From: Oscheius tipulae
Lineage: Eukaryota > Nematoda > Chromadorea > Rhabditida > Rhabditidae
Assembly (NCBI GenBank): GCA_037178975.1
Contig: JASJZH010000005.1
Span: 2,914,001-2,978,000, forward strand
DNA: 64,000 nucleotides
Reading direction: 5' to 3'
A model generated the notes under the pieces. The model saw only the letters and a list, made by a program, of their open reading frames with translations. It was not told where the DNA came from and did no database searches. This document shows positions 33,951-47,600 of the stretch, piece by piece (position 1 is the stretch's first letter; the number at the start of each line of letters is the position of its first letter). A program made the translations under genes and the position numbers.

Positions 33951-36514
33951 CTTCTGCAGAATTGCTCTAGAACAGTATTTTCGAAAAAGGAGTGAGTAGT
34001 AAAAGTGCGGAAAGTGACCACTTTAGCAGGAGGGAGAAAATGTCTCTTGGCAAATATTTACACGGCCTCACTTCCAACTTTTTGGCTCATTTTTTTCTGG
34101 GCAGTTTTGGCAGTGTTGTGGCATTGTTTGGGGAGAATACACAAGGGTTAAATGGGTTGGGCAATGCCGGAATAAGCTTGAAAGAGGTTGACTGAAACCA
34201 ACAGGAAGAGCATTACAAAGCCAATCTGTAAAGTGGCAACGTTGACAGGTCAACTTCAGAGTCTATGGCAAAACAAAACAAGTGTGATAGTTCAAGAATA
34301 GGGTGAGGGGTCAGATGGACAGCTTAACAAGTCTGACAGACTTCACTGGCTTGACCAAATTGACAACTGCTCTGGTGGCTCAAAGAGTAAAAAAGGTTGA
34401 TAGCGAGAGAATGAAAAGTTATTAATTTGACTGGACAGACTGACAGAACATGTTGGAATACAGTTAGACAGAGACAAGTGAAAAAAATGAGCAAGAACAA
34501 AATAAGTATAGAACAAGTTTACAGAGTCAAGCGTATGCAGAAAGGACAAAGGCTGCGTTTCGAAAATTCTGGGAATCAATGAAAAGGGTACTACACAATC
34601 TGCTTTCACACGTTTTTAAAACGCCTCAAAAAATGCTAGTGTATGACTAAGTTTCGCAACCAAGCTCCCTTTTTATAGCCAAACTTGGAGCCAAATAGGG
34701 CGTGACAGCCCAAGATCAATAGGAGAATAAAAAGAGAGCAGAAAACATCATCAGTTAATTCCAGTACGAGGAGACTATAATTAGAAAGTAGGAGCCAGCT
34801 GGACATAGGCCAAAAGGGCTCCCCATAATCGGGGGTGTGGCACATCGATTCAAAGGAGAAGGGACAACATTTCGCCAGCAGACCACCACTATAAATGCAC
34901 AAGGTCGACATCGAGAGACCCGTCAACAAAGCCCTAATTGGACTGGATGCGGGAATTGGGTCTCTGTTGCAAAGTCGGAATGGTAATCGGTTCTGGTCTG
35001 AACCAATGAGGATTTGGTTAACTTAGAATGTCTGTAATATATAGACAAGGGATGATCACTCGACTCAGATGGAAGAGAGTTCATGAGGGGGGCCCCAAAT
35101 GGAGAAGTGAGACTCAACGCTCCTGTCTACTGGTCAAGATGCTCAACCACGTCCTCCACTGTCTACCCGTCTCCTGGAAAGAAAGCTGAGGCCGTCCTGC
35201 CAACAGCTCCAGCTACAGCAGCAGCACCTGTGTCTTTCCCGATTGGAGATAGAGGAGCTACCACTACTGGAGGAGACTTGAAGATGTTTCAAAGAGCATC
35301 CTGTAGACCACAAATCCCGTAGAGCAATTACGCTTCTTGCTTCTTGGCTCCTAAAAAACATGTCTTCTTTCCCACTTGGCTAAATATTGTCTTCAGATAC
35401 GAACACTCTCAAGTTGTGAGTACAATCGGCAAAAAGTATCAAAAAGACAAGTTTCTCTAGCCTTTTCTGTCAAGTGTTATCTCTAGGTGATACTCGACAA
35501 GTCGAGTCAGGTCCGAAGAGAAACAGTTCAAGAAGCAAAATGTATTCGGTTACTCTACAATGATGATGTATTCCCAAAGTTAGTTTTAGGGAGTTTTGAA
35601 GCGGGAGAACAGTTTCTCGAGTCTTCTTCCGTCCGGACGTGGTCATCTGTTTCCACATGACTTGAGCAGGACTGTTTGTAGACTACCTCGCTCTTTAATT
35701 GGGTGCGTCAAAACTGTTAGATACTTTCATCTCCTTCAAGCTGTAAAGGTATGCCTTACAGTTAGTGTCCCTCTCTAAAGACTCAAAGGATCCAAGGTTC
35801 ACTTCTACCTTTTCCCAGAAACGGTTTGTTGTCTCTCCTTGTGACTTGAAAAAAGCTTTATAGGTATGGCACATATACACTTGCTCTGCTATCTCTTGCT
35901 CACTTTGATAGATACTCTCCAGGACACTGATCTTACATGAAGGAGGACATAAACTTGAGGAAGCTCCTGTGTGTGCACTTCATCTGTCAGACCAACTCTC
36001 TCATTACTTCTCCAGACCCAGAGCTCTGATCCACCTACATTTTTGACTCGGAACATGGTGTCCTCCTATTCCTCGACGACAAAGCAGCTGTCTTGATCGG
36101 AACTGACTCAGAAAACTGAAAAGACTGGCACGAGGACCTGTGTGTGAGAGTGTGATTTCCGCCATCGGGTCACACAGCTGTTCTCTCCCTGTTTCTGACA
36201 TTCCTTCAGCTTTATAGTCTCTCTTTTCTCTTTTCGGTGTTCCTAGTCTTGAACCTACTGCTTTTTCACGTGTTGTCCCGTGTCACATGGCTCTCTTCAT
36301 GGTCTCCCCTCACAATCACTGATTACCTTCCTTTCACCGCCCGAAAGTTGCCGATTCTTATCGGCTTGACTGTGTCTTCGAAGGGCAGAGAGCGGGAGAC
36401 CGAAATGGGCGGGAAGATTACAATTTGTCGGAAGTCAGACCACCAGTACTTCCATCACATTTCTCAGAATTCTCTTGACCCTACAGAGTACATGTCTCAT
36501 GCCCTTATTTCCCG

Positions 36515-36690
36515 TACTCGGAATGAGACTACGAAATAGTCGATTCTCAGAGAGTCACTGAACCCATGACTCTCTGATGCCCTGTCTGGCACCAAACGCC
36601 TATGCTCTTTTGAGTTCTGGTACTAGGAAAGAGACTACAAAACAGTACGTTCTCAAAGAGTCGATGAACCCTGTCTCTCTTGTACCCTTA
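36515..36690. repeat. Degenerate tandem duplication, period about 112 bp
   Basis: cggaatgagactacgaaata followed by gttctcag-like, agagtc and gaaccc motifs recurs as taggaaagagactacaaaac with the same downstream order about 112 bp later. Confidence 0.4.
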
Positions 36691-37107
36691 GCTCTAAAGA
36701 CGTGTACTCTCTCGGGTGCTGGTACGGAAAAGTACCTCTATCAGAGTCCTAAACTCTCGGTCTGCCACACACGATCTTCCTGAATCACAGGACAGATTTG
36801 TAACGCGTGTACACACTAATCAAACATGTCTGCTCTCTTCCTCTCTCCCAAAACACGTGTGCTCAAATCAAACAATCTCTGACTGTTTCAATTGTTCTAT
36901 GGGCCCGTTTTTTGTTTGAAACTTTCGGCTTTTTTGGTCAGAAATCATTGGTTTCCCTACATTTCAGGGCTGTGAGCTGTAAGACAGTCGTAAAGACAAG
37001 TTCCTTCTCTTTAGAAGCCAACTGATAAAAGTTCAAGAGGGTGTTCAGTACTGTGAACGGTATTCGCAACTTGGAAGCCATCGTTCAGCCTCATACAAAA
37101 GTTTTTC

Positions 37108-37172
37108 AGCCTAGTGATGTTGAGTAAAGTTGTAGCATTGATCTGCTCTACAACTTTGTAGAACATCTGCTT
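37108..37172. repeat. Copy of the acaaagttgtag dispersed repeat
   Basis: The copy reads gtaaagttgtagcattgatc then tgctctacaactttgtagaa, an internal inverted repeat. It is closely matched at 46846-46903 in the foldback loop. Confidence 0.5.
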
Positions 37173-38494
37173 GTTGATCCTCAAAAACCGAGTTGAGGTA
37201 AGGTCGAAGGTCAATATGGGTAGCTGTTCATTGGATTGTTATTCATTTTTCCACGTAATTTGTAATATTTTGTGGTGTGGCTAAAGGATTGGACGCTTAA
37301 TGGGTCCCGCCACGATCGGCGGGCTACAGTAGCCGAAGCCGCAGAAATGGCGCGGACTTCCTAAACAGCCATTCCGGCTTTTCGGTCTTTTTCCTGTTTT
37401 CCTTTTTGTCTGTTTCAGTTCTGCTGAAGACCTAGAAGACCTTAAAAGTCAAAAATATGGTCCGAAAACTCCAATCTTGGATCAATTTGAACTCTTACAG
37501 CCTTTCTTTGCTGCCGCGCGTGCGTTCCCTCGTTCTTTTTCCACCCTGCCGTTCCCCTCCCTGCACTTTTTTTGCACTCTGGTCTAGAGGCTGTCTGGCC
37601 TCAAAGAAGCTCCACCAGCCAACCGGCTCTCTTTCTCTCTCGCCCGCAAAAAACCAAATGACCGCGACGCGTTTGAATGGGGCGCGGCACGGTTGCCGCT
37701 GCGCACCAACTGCCGCCGTGCTGTAAAAGTGCAGCTGAACTCGCGGATACGCTGTCTGGCCACAGACCAGACTTTCCTCCCCTTTTTGGCGACTTGCCCT
37801 CAACTTTTGGCCAACGATCAAAAAAATTTTTCTGTTGATCTCTTGCCATAATTGACGTCACGTGACTCTTTTTCTTGACTCCGCCCACCTCTAGATAAGG
37901 AAAATCAATGGCTTTTTGTTGATAACTGCTCGTTGCTTTGAAAATAAGACAATGTCACATTGTTCTGTTTTTATCAAGCCTTCTTTTTGTCTATTTTGAA
38001 CTCAAAATTGCTGTAATATAATACAAAAATTCAGAAAAAAAAACATTTATATTCTTTCCCCCAAGAAATCTTCGACAAAATTCATGCTCTTCCTCTTGCT
38101 ATGTCATTGTTTTGTAGCTTGGACAGTTCACAGGCTTGTTTTGCGTTAGAATTCATACAAAAAGATCACACAATTCACTGTAAATAGATTCTGTTAATCC
38201 TTTAGAACTGCAGATTCTTTTCTTACCATTGCCTCATTCAGGTATCGCAAACCTGGCCGAAATGTTCGCATCGGCAATGTTCGGCCAGGCCAGCCTAGTT
38301 CGCGGCAGGTCTTTAAGCAATACACCAAGCGTCTCGACACGAACTAAGCTGGCCTGCCTGACCAGATTTGTGATCCCTGTCTTATTCTTTCCGTCGAAAT
38401 CACAAAAAATTTCTCCCCGATTGCTCACCAAGAATATTTTCACTCATGATTCTTATTTCAGAGCTCGCTGTACATAGTTTGTACATACCCCAAT

Positions 38495-41400
38495 ATGGCA
38501 GAAACGTGGAATAATAAAGGAGGAGGTTCTGGTGGAGGTTGGAAAAGTGAGTTTGTCTATTTTACTACTTTTTTTCTTTTTAATATGATAGTTATGCAAC
38601 AGCATTGCTCTAAAATAAAGAGAACAAGTCTGTTTTGCAGATCACCCCGTCTCGCAGCCCATCAATATGGCCTCGAGTCCGGTAAATATTGCCCAGTCGC
38701 CGCATTCGGAGTCGGTCGGTGGCACGGCCATGCTCCAGATGGTCGTCGACAATGTGCTCTCCGGAGGATCACCCTCGTCTGTCAGCGTGACCAAATACGT
38801 GAGTCTTTTCCTACTTTTTCTGTCCTTATCCCAGCCACAAGTTCCCGACATACTGAAAGAGGTTCCTGGCCACCACTCTTCCCTGTTTTTGTCCAAAAAA
38901 ATGTCTAACCGATGTTTAGCAATCTTTTATCCTCAAACTGGGTTGTCGGCACAGCTATTTGACCGGACAAGCCCCTGTTTTGGTAACACGTTACGTTAAT
39001 ATCTTCAAAATTTACGTATGGCTCAAAGCATTAAGCAAAATCACCACAGACAGGGACCTCTTGGGGGCTTACATCACGCTACGGTAGCAATATGACAACT
39101 TTGCAACGTGCAGGGATTACGAACCTGGCCAGCCAGGTCAGATGTACTCGCAGAGACGCAAACGTTTTGGCCAGGTTTGCGATGTCTACTACGTGCCTGC
39201 CTGTTTCTGTTCTGTTTACACTGTTCTAACCCTCTAATTTTTTTAGATGCCGTCAAAGGCCGACATCACGAACGAGTCCCAGCGACTGGATGACAGCAAA
39301 GAGTGAGTCTTTCTATTACTTTGTCCACAGAAAGGCTCTCTTTCAATTTATATTCAAAAATGTTTTATTCGAACCTGAATTTGTCTTGCTTGTATTGTAG
39401 AAACTTGTCTAACATGCCAATTTCCAGCGATGACACGAGTACAACGACGACAGCTCCGATCAACGTGCCTTACGCTATCCCGATAGCCCAAAATGGCGGC
39501 GGAGACGTGGCCGGCACTCCCGACTTCCAATTCACACCCTACATCCTCCAAGGTGGCCGAATTCTCGGCAATTCGCAGCATCCGCTCGGCAGCACCCCGA
39601 CAGGACCGTCGAGCTATGGCTACGGAAGCTGGGGAGCTGTCTATACGCCGGGAGGCATGCCGCCGACGATAAATGGAGAACCGGGGTACGGAGGGGACGG
39701 CCAGCAGATGATCGCCCAGCCTTTTCTCTCCTGCTCGCCGCCCATGGTTCCGAATTTGATGCAGCTGACCAATACCTTTAATGCCATGTCCATGGGCAAT
39801 GCCAACAATCCGAACGGCAATCCGCAGAGGATGGAACCGGCCTATGTTAATAGTATACCAGGTACTTTTTCACTTTCTTTTTGAAAATTTTATAGAAAAT
39901 TGCCGACTCTTCGGGTTTCACCTCCAAAAATTATATTAGTTTTGGAAGATTAGAAGGAGACTGTTTCCGACCTTGAGATTTGTAGCAAGACGGCCTCAAA
40001 AATAGCTATTTTTGCTTTTAAAAATCGTAGAAACGGGCCTAGTTCCATCAGAATTTGACAGACATTGATTGCCACAGGTTTCTTCATTTTTAAATAATCT
40101 ATTTTTGTTTGAAGCGTGCTAGGCAACACCCTAAATTTATCCGTTTCAGCCTCGAACGGCTACCACCCGGCCCAGCAGCAGTTGATGTTCATGAACATGC
40201 CGATGCAGTATGCTAATCAGCCCACGCCACCGCCGGCTTCCCTCGCAAGCAGTCCGAATTTCTTTGGCGGCGCCTTCAACAACATGAGCCAGATGCCAAT
40301 GCAGAACATGAATCAGGTTTATCCGCCCCAGACTCGTGTCGCTAGTCACTCGATGTACAATGCCAACACCTCGGGTTCAAGTGGAGGAGGTGGATATGGC
40401 GGCGGACAGCAGCAGAATCAGGGACAGGGCAATCGACGACGTGGACAGGAGGAGCGACCTTCGAACAGAAGCCATCTTCTCGAGGATTTCCGCGCCAATC
40501 GCTGCACTAATCTCCAGCTAACCGATCTCGGAAGTTATGTGGTCGAGTTCGCCAAGGATCAGCATGGATCCAGGTGGGTATTCCTTGTTTTTTCTTTGGT
40601 TTGGAAACGCGCGAAATTTCTACCAAAAAGTCTAAAGTTTTTTGCTCAAAAAATCTTCAAGGTTGAAACTTTCCTCCGAAAGACAGCGAAAGACATATTT
40701 GAATTGTGTAAGTGCTTTTGTTACAAATTAAAAGTGGCAGGAATTCCTAATATTTGTCTAAAATCTAGTATTTGCAGATTCATCCAGCAAAAACTGGAGC
40801 GTGCTGCCGCAAAAGAGAAGCAGATGGTCTTCGAGGAGGTCATCAACAACGCTCAGACCCTGATGACGGACGTCTTCGGGAACTACGTCATCCAGAAGTT
40901 CTTCGAGCACGGAACCGACGTCCAGCGTCTCGCACTGGCCAACGCTGTTCGCGGCAACGTGATGACCCTCGCGCTGCAAATGTACGGCTGCCGCGTCATC
41001 CAGAAGGCCCTCGAGTCGATTGACGAGGCTGGACAGCTCGATCTGTTAAAGGAAATGGACGGAAGGGTGAGTCTTTTGTCTTTTTTTTCCCGCCTAAAAA
41101 AAAGTTCAGGTGCTGCAATGTGTGATGGACCAGAACGGCAATCATGTTGTGCAGAAGATAATCGAGAAGGTCAGACCGTCGCACAAGCTCCAGTTCATCA
41201 TCGATGCCTTCTTGCAGAAGCCCAATACCGTGAGTTTTCCTATTCCTTTTTTGAATTTGGCTAGAGAATAGAAACGGAGTATTCAACTAGTTCAGCCTCA
41301 TTCAGCCCCCCGAAAGGAAAGAATTTCTATACTTTTAAAACGCTAAATGAGCTCAATACTGCTCGGATCTGTATCACTTTCTCAACAGCTGCCATTTCTT

Positions 41401-43061
41401 GCCATTTTGAGCTGGTTTACCAAGGAAAACAAGCAGAAAAGTTTGAAAGCTACGTGAAAACCTGATTTCTATAGCTCGCTTGATAAATATTGGTATTATC
41501 TCGAAATTCACTGTATATAATGTCCCAACTGGACCCGATACTTTTTAATACGCGGACAACTTTCCCCCGACAGTCGCAAAGAAAAGCTAGTTAGGTTCCA
41601 AACTTTCAGAATTTTGTTGCGAAACACTCTAAATTATGCGCATAGTTTTGACTACAGTAGTTACCTACTTTTTACAACAAGAGAAACTTCTAGAAAAAGA
41701 CCTAACCGCTCCCACTTTCAGGTCTATGAGCTCTCGATCCACCCCTACGGTTGTCGCGTGATACAACGCGTGCTCGAGTACTGCACGGACGAGCAGAAGA
41801 AGCCTGTCCTCGAGGCCCTTCACACCTATATGAAGAAGCTCGTCGTGGATCAGTACGGCAACTACGTCGTGCAGCACGTTGTGGAGCATGGCGACGATTC
41901 GGACAAGGACCGCATAGTGGACGAGATTCTCGGCGATGTACTCTTCTTCGCCAAGCACAAATTCGCCTCGAACGTCATCGAAAAGTGCTTGACGAATGCG
42001 GGGCCGCAGCATAAGAACAAGCTCATTGCCGAGGTCTGCGGAGCTACTGGAGAGTGAGTTTTGTCTATTTTTAATGTGTCGGTCAATCACACCCTTGTCT
42101 CATCCCATTCTTTTAGTGATGAGATGATGTTTAGTCAAAACCCGCCCCTGCTAGAAATGATGAAGGACCAGTATGCCAACTACGTCGTCCAGAAGATGCT
42201 CGATGTGGCCGACTCGCAGCACAGACGGAAGATCATGTATGCCATCAGGCCTCACATCAACACCTTGAGGAAGTTCAACTATGGCAAGCATATTATCAGT
42301 GAGTTCTTTTTTTTTCTTTAAAATGGCGTGGAATAAGGTCAGAAAGTAACCGAAGTCGCTGTTTGCAGTAGATATAAGATTAGACCCGAATGGTTGAACT
42401 TTTTACTTGCCGAGGCTAAAATCTAATGAACTTCGATATCTTTTCCAATATAAGCCTCCCGTAACGGCAAAAGGAAGTAGTTTATTGATAACTATCAGTG
42501 CCAAGCACTAAAAACAGGCAGAAAATATCAGGGCTATAACTCCTTATTAGATCCTAGGACTTCAAAGCTGCATGGAAATAGAACTAACCAAGACACGGCT
42601 ATAATTGCACATTTTCGAGTATGTCAACCCTAGTTTCTTTAAAGGCATTAGAGAAACCCCCCAGTTCACCTTAGTGACTCGTAGATTGGAAAATCTGCAA
42701 GAAATAACGAGGATTCGGCTGATTTGAGATTAACTGATTGTATAGGCTTCGTTCTCTAAAAATCTGAGATATCCAGCCTAGCGGATTGATGTTCTGTGAC
42801 CGCCCAAAAAATTCTGAGGTTCAAAACTCGTTCAATCGTTCAAAAAATAGGTTAGAAATTCATGAATTTCTTCTCAAAACCCCCTAATTTTCAGCCAAGC
42901 TGGAGAAGTACTTCCAAAAGCAGACAAACGGCAATCCGGCCCTGCTGAGCCAGTCCTCCCAACCGCTTCCGATGCCTCACATCGCCAGCCACTACAGCGA
43001 GCAGCATCTGAACCACAACCATCCGGCTCTGATTCAGCAGCATCATCCTCACCTCCTCTAA
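38495..43061 (+). CDS. Pumilio/PUF-family RNA-binding protein
   Basis: PUF proteins bind UGUA-type sites in mRNA 3' UTRs and repress translation or stability. Ten exons (38495-38546, 38641-38798, 39247-39302, 39401-39861, 40150-40573, 40778-41066, 41110-41229, 41722-42053, 42117-42298, 42895-43061) give 746 residues; using the acceptor at 39427 in exon 4 would remove nine. The N-terminal half is low-complexity (Gly, Ser/Thr, Gln, Met-rich). The C-terminal half is the PUM homology domain with eight repeats. Recognition motifs are visible: HGSRFIQ, NYVIQ, CRVIQ, NHVVQ, CRVIQ, NYVVQ, SNVIE and NYVVQ. This order matches canonical Pumilio and predicts a standard UGUANAUA-like target. The tail is His/Gln-rich. 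A long 3' UTR is likely. Confidence 0.93.
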
Positions 43062-44637
43062 GCCTCCTCCTTTCCACGTTACAGGTGCCTTCTTCCTCTT
43101 CTTTCTGTTATCTGTATAGCTCCCCGCGCTCTTACTTGTTCCCATCACGAGATCCTGCATTTCTCCCTCTCTTCCTCCAAAAATTGATGTAGGTATGTGT
43201 ATATGCTCTCATTCTCTTCATCTCTCACCTCCGTGTACTCATGCTCACCACAAATCCCGCATTTCTCACCACCCCCCGAAAAAGCCCAAGGAGAGCCATT
43301 TTGTTACGTTGTTAGCCTCCCCCAGCTGTGTGTATAGTAGCATCCTACCCCTCACGTCTCTCTATGTATATCTCGTTGTTGGGCGGCCTCAATTTTGGAA
43401 TTCGATGTCCAAATTGACCGTGTTTTTGTTGCTCCCTGCTCGCGGGCTCCTGTGCCCCAAACCTGTTTTTTTGCTCAGGATAGATCCTCCAGCTCTCTCC
43501 CTCTAACTACCTTCGAAACTACGACCGTATGGCTTTCAACCCCCTTTCTCTCTAACTCATTAGAGTCTATCCTTTCTTTTTGCTTAAAAGTAGTTTATAG
43601 TTTTTTGACTAACCCTCTCTCTACTGTTAGCTTCAAGAGATTCTATGTTTGTCACATGTTATGTGCGCCTTCTTTTCCCATACTTTTTCCCAGATACATT
43701 TTGTATATTGTGGTTACACTCTCCCAATCTATACAGACCCCCTATTGACGTGTTAGACATTTATAAAAGTTGAACATCTTGTGTCTTTGTTTAATTGTTG
43801 GCAAGGAGAAGATGTTCTAATCGTGAAGTATCGCTGAGAAAGTAGGGGTTATGGTTATGAAGGAGGTGATTTCCTGGTGTAACCTTGTATTTTTTTAATT
43901 TCGCCTAGGAGTATCTCGGTGTCTGTTGCGTTCTAGCTTCAGAAAACGGTAGTTAGCTGATGTTTGTAGCTTACGATACTGTTTCTGCTATTTCGCACCG
44001 AAGAGCAGTGTCTGAAACTTTGCTGGACTAGTTTTCAATGGAATCTCGAATGTTTGCTCAAAAAGCTGCGAAAAACCGTCCCATTTGTTCACGGAAAATC
44101 TTCAATTAGCATGGCAACCAGAGAACTGAAAAGTGGGAAAAACCGAAAAATTTTGTAGAGATTGATTCTACTAGGTAGACCTCCTGAAAAAAAGATATTT
44201 TTAGTTAGGGCAATGGTATTTACAGCCTCCGTAGGAGGAAATACGTCCTTTATAGTGACAAAAAACCACTGAACTTTACTCGAAACCGGAACTATGTTAA
44301 AGAGATCATATCCTTAATGTAGATTTGCAGAAAAAGCACTTTTTTGGGCTTAAAAATGCTACAAGGGCATAAGGATTCGTAGACAATTTTATGACCTGCC
44401 CGGTCAAATTGATAAGATCTGTTGCAATTAGTCTTCTTTTGTATTTCCGTCTGCTTTTCCTCATTTTTGACGACAGATTCAGGAATTTTGCTTCAAAAAA
44501 ATGCTGCAAAAATAATAGCACAGACGTACGTGATTACCGCCTGTTTCCCGAACTTGATTGCGTCATCAGCTGTTTAGACCCCATTTTTCTTCGCTCTTTC
44601 CCTCTATTTTTCTTGTAAAACCACCAAATTTCAGCAG
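43062..44637. other. PUF 3' flank and upstream region of the mPGES-2-like gene
   Basis: The first ~700 nt are C/T-rich and probably 3' UTR of the PUF gene. The rest is A/T-rich without a gene. An attttcag-type acceptor ends at 44634, three bases before the next start codon, suggesting trans-splicing. Confidence 0.4.
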
Positions 44638-47600
44638 ATGTTCAATCTGGGTAGGACGGCAGTGAGAGCAACCTCACTGGCTGGTCTCTTTTGGGCTGCC
44701 AAGACCGACGAGAAGCCCTCGTTGGCCACAGTCGCTGCGGCAGTCGCCACGACATGTCCGATTCAGATCACACAGCCGGAACAGATAAACGGAGACGTCA
44801 TGCTGAGCAGAAAGGTTCGGTTTTAGATTTTTTGATCTGTTTTACCGAACATGCAAAAGCGCGAGTATGTTGCATTGTTGAGGGCAATTTTCTTGTTGAG
44901 TTGCGGGGTGAATGTTGAATTCTAGATGCATCAACCCAAGAATGACCCGATTCTTGTGCTCTATTCATTATCCAGTGTAAAGAGATTGTTCTAAGTCGAT
45001 CCATGAACGGCAAATTGGAAAATAATCTGCCGTATTCGTTTGTTAAGAGCCTGTCCTCGGCCTGGGTCAAATTTATTTATCTTGAAGTTCATTTTTGCAA
45101 AGTTTCATCGGTTTGGTTTATTGTGAAGAATTTTTTTGATAGGAAATGATCCAAGATCTGGTCACCAATGTCTAAAAATTTTCCCTCCTTGAGCTTCCTG
45201 CAGTTTTCTCCCAAGCCTAGAGCTTGTCCGGGTTTAAATTAAGAGTGTTTCTGCTCGGAATTTACAAAGTTAGTCTTCAATTTGTTGCAAAAACTCCTAT
45301 CTTTCAGATTGTAAACCATCTGGACAAGAGCGGTCTCCATCTTCGACTCTACCAATACGAGACCTGCCCTTTCTGCTGCAAAGTAGGTTCTTTTGGATTC
45401 TTTTACCCCAACTATTGCAATATTCCAGGTCCGCGCCTTCCTTGACTACTACGGGTTCTCATATGAGGTCGTCGAGGTGAATCCGGTTACTAGGAAGCAG
45501 ATCAACTTTAGTTCCGACTACAAAAAGGTCCCTATCGTGCGCAGTAACGACGAGAAGAGTCTGACTGAGTCCTCGCTCCTCATCTCACAGGTTTTCAAAC
45601 TTTTTAGAGTCAAAAATAAGAAAAATGCAGCTGGCAACCTACATTTCCCGTCCGGATCGCTCCCTCGAGCAGATCGAGTCCATGTATCCGATCGTCGACT
45701 CTATTAACGAGAAGGGAGCCCCGATCAAGGTCCATCCAAACAAATATTTCGTCATGATGGAGAAAGTCCAGACCGACAAGGATATGGCTCATGCGAGGTC
45801 CGTATTTGTGTTATTTTTGTGACAAAAAAGAATTTAGAGAGGAAAGGGAGTGGCGAGAATGGGTCGACAACCACTTCATCCATCTCATCTCCCCGAACGT
45901 CTACAGGACGTGGGAAGAGTCGCTGGAAACCTTCAGATGGTTCGATCAGGTACGTTTTTTCTTTTCCTAGAATCTTGTACTTTGTCTCCTTGGTTTCACT
46001 GGAAATGGCCAAGCGGACATCTCATAATCAGACGGTTCTCGTGTATTGAACCGAGCGAATTGTCTTCCTGGCACTAATAGTAATTACAGAAGTGTAAAAG
46101 AAGCTTTTGCTAGTGTAACTCGTGACGATTGCCTAGCTATTATAAACCTAGATAGTTCGAATAGCAAGTAAATACATGTATTTTTATGGAAAATGTGTTC
46201 CGTAAAGTACGAACAACATCTTAGCTTGTTAATCGTACCCTTTTCGGTCCGTTCGAAAAGAGCATTTTAAGCAGTCATACCTGGTGGCAATCTGATAAGA
46301 TTTGGGAAAGGTGAACTGTTCAGTGTATTATATAATGTACCATCTGCCGACGGCAGCTTCGCAGCCTTTTAGTCTTACTAGGGAATGTTTTTAGTTGGCC
46401 GTGGGATATCGAAACGAGATAGGTGCCATTCGAAAGAGCATCGAAAATGATGGTGTTTCCCAAATTTTCAGCTGCGGAATGGATGTCTGCTGTCCTCTGG
46501 AGCTTTTCCCGTTTCCAGATTTTGAGCTGAATTTGCGCTCTTAGACTTGGATATCCAGTGCTTCTTTCAGCGCAAGTGACCAAGTGGTGCAGCGCCTAAG
46601 CGCTCCGCTGAAAAACTTTTGGTTTTTGGTTCGAATCCTCTCTTCGGAAAACATTTTTATTTACTCATTTCAAGAGTATTTAGCTTCTATCATTGCTTTT
46701 TTTTTTACTGCTAAAAGCTGGAAAATCTTTATAGTCGACCCTTTCACTCACTGTATACAAAAATCCCTTTTTCGGATAGCACTGTGACGACCAGTATCGC
46801 ACAAGTTCACAGCCACTCCGACTAAAGAAAAGGTTTTTTTTACGTGTCAATGTACTACAAAGTTGTAGCCCTTGATCTGCTCTACAACTTTGCAAAACAT
46901 AGCCAAGTCGGAAAAGCATTTCTTCGTTCCGAAATGCGAATTTGAACGCGTAAACTATATCAGAAATGGGAAGGTCGACTATAGATCTAGCTTTTAGCAG
47001 TAAAAAAAAAAGCAATGATAGAAGCTAAATACTCTTGAAATGAGTAAATAAAAATGTTTTCCGAAGAGAGGATTCGAACCAAAAACCAAAAGTTTTTCAG
47101 CGGAGCGCTTAGGCGCTGCACCACTTGGTCACTTGCGCTGAAAGAAGCACTGGATATCCAAGTCTAAGAGCGCAAATTCAGCTCAAAATCTGGAAACGGG
47201 AAAAGCTCCAGAGGACAGCAGACATCCATTCCGCAGCTGAAAATTTGGGAAACACCATCATTTTCGATGCTCTTTCGAATGGCACCTATCTCGTTTCGAT
47301 ATCCCACGGCCAACTAAAAACATTCCCTAGTTAGTTGGACACCATTGCGCTTTAGTAAAGAGAGACGTACTGTCAAAAACACGAAAAAAGCACAAAAAGA
47401 TTGGAGAGAGACGTGGTTGCAATATCAGGTCGATTTCAAAAAAAGATGGATGTCCCTGAAAAAAGTTTAGGCATCACCAAAATAAACAGAAAAGTGCATG
47501 GGTTATTCTACGATTCTAAATTGTATGCTACGAGATAGATTTATCGATTACTGCTTATCTAAACAAAGTTTCTTGTCCTCGGTTTCCTGCCCTATTTTTC

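Larger units (their letters stand above)
33951..38494. other. Gene-poor 4.5-kb region
   Basis: I find no gene to support. Frames at 34636-34929 (minus, hydrophobic) and 35083-35322 (plus, Ala/Pro/Thr-rich) have no family resemblance or splice context. A degenerate tandem pair lies at about 36515-36690. A dispersed-repeat copy with an agttgtag/ctacaactttg core lies at about 37108-37172. A segment with gcaaacctggcc / ggccaggcc motifs (38245-38350) is related to 39110-39215. Confidence 0.5.

Noticed and set aside
34636-34929. Hydrophobic minus-strand frame as a membrane protein
   Set aside because: No splice sites, signal or family motif supports it, and the surrounding 4.5 kb looks non-coding.
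46320-47334. Two identical protein frames (minus 46583-46320 and plus 47125-47334) as duplicate genes
   Set aside because: They are the same sequence read from the two arms of the foldback element, with no coding signature.
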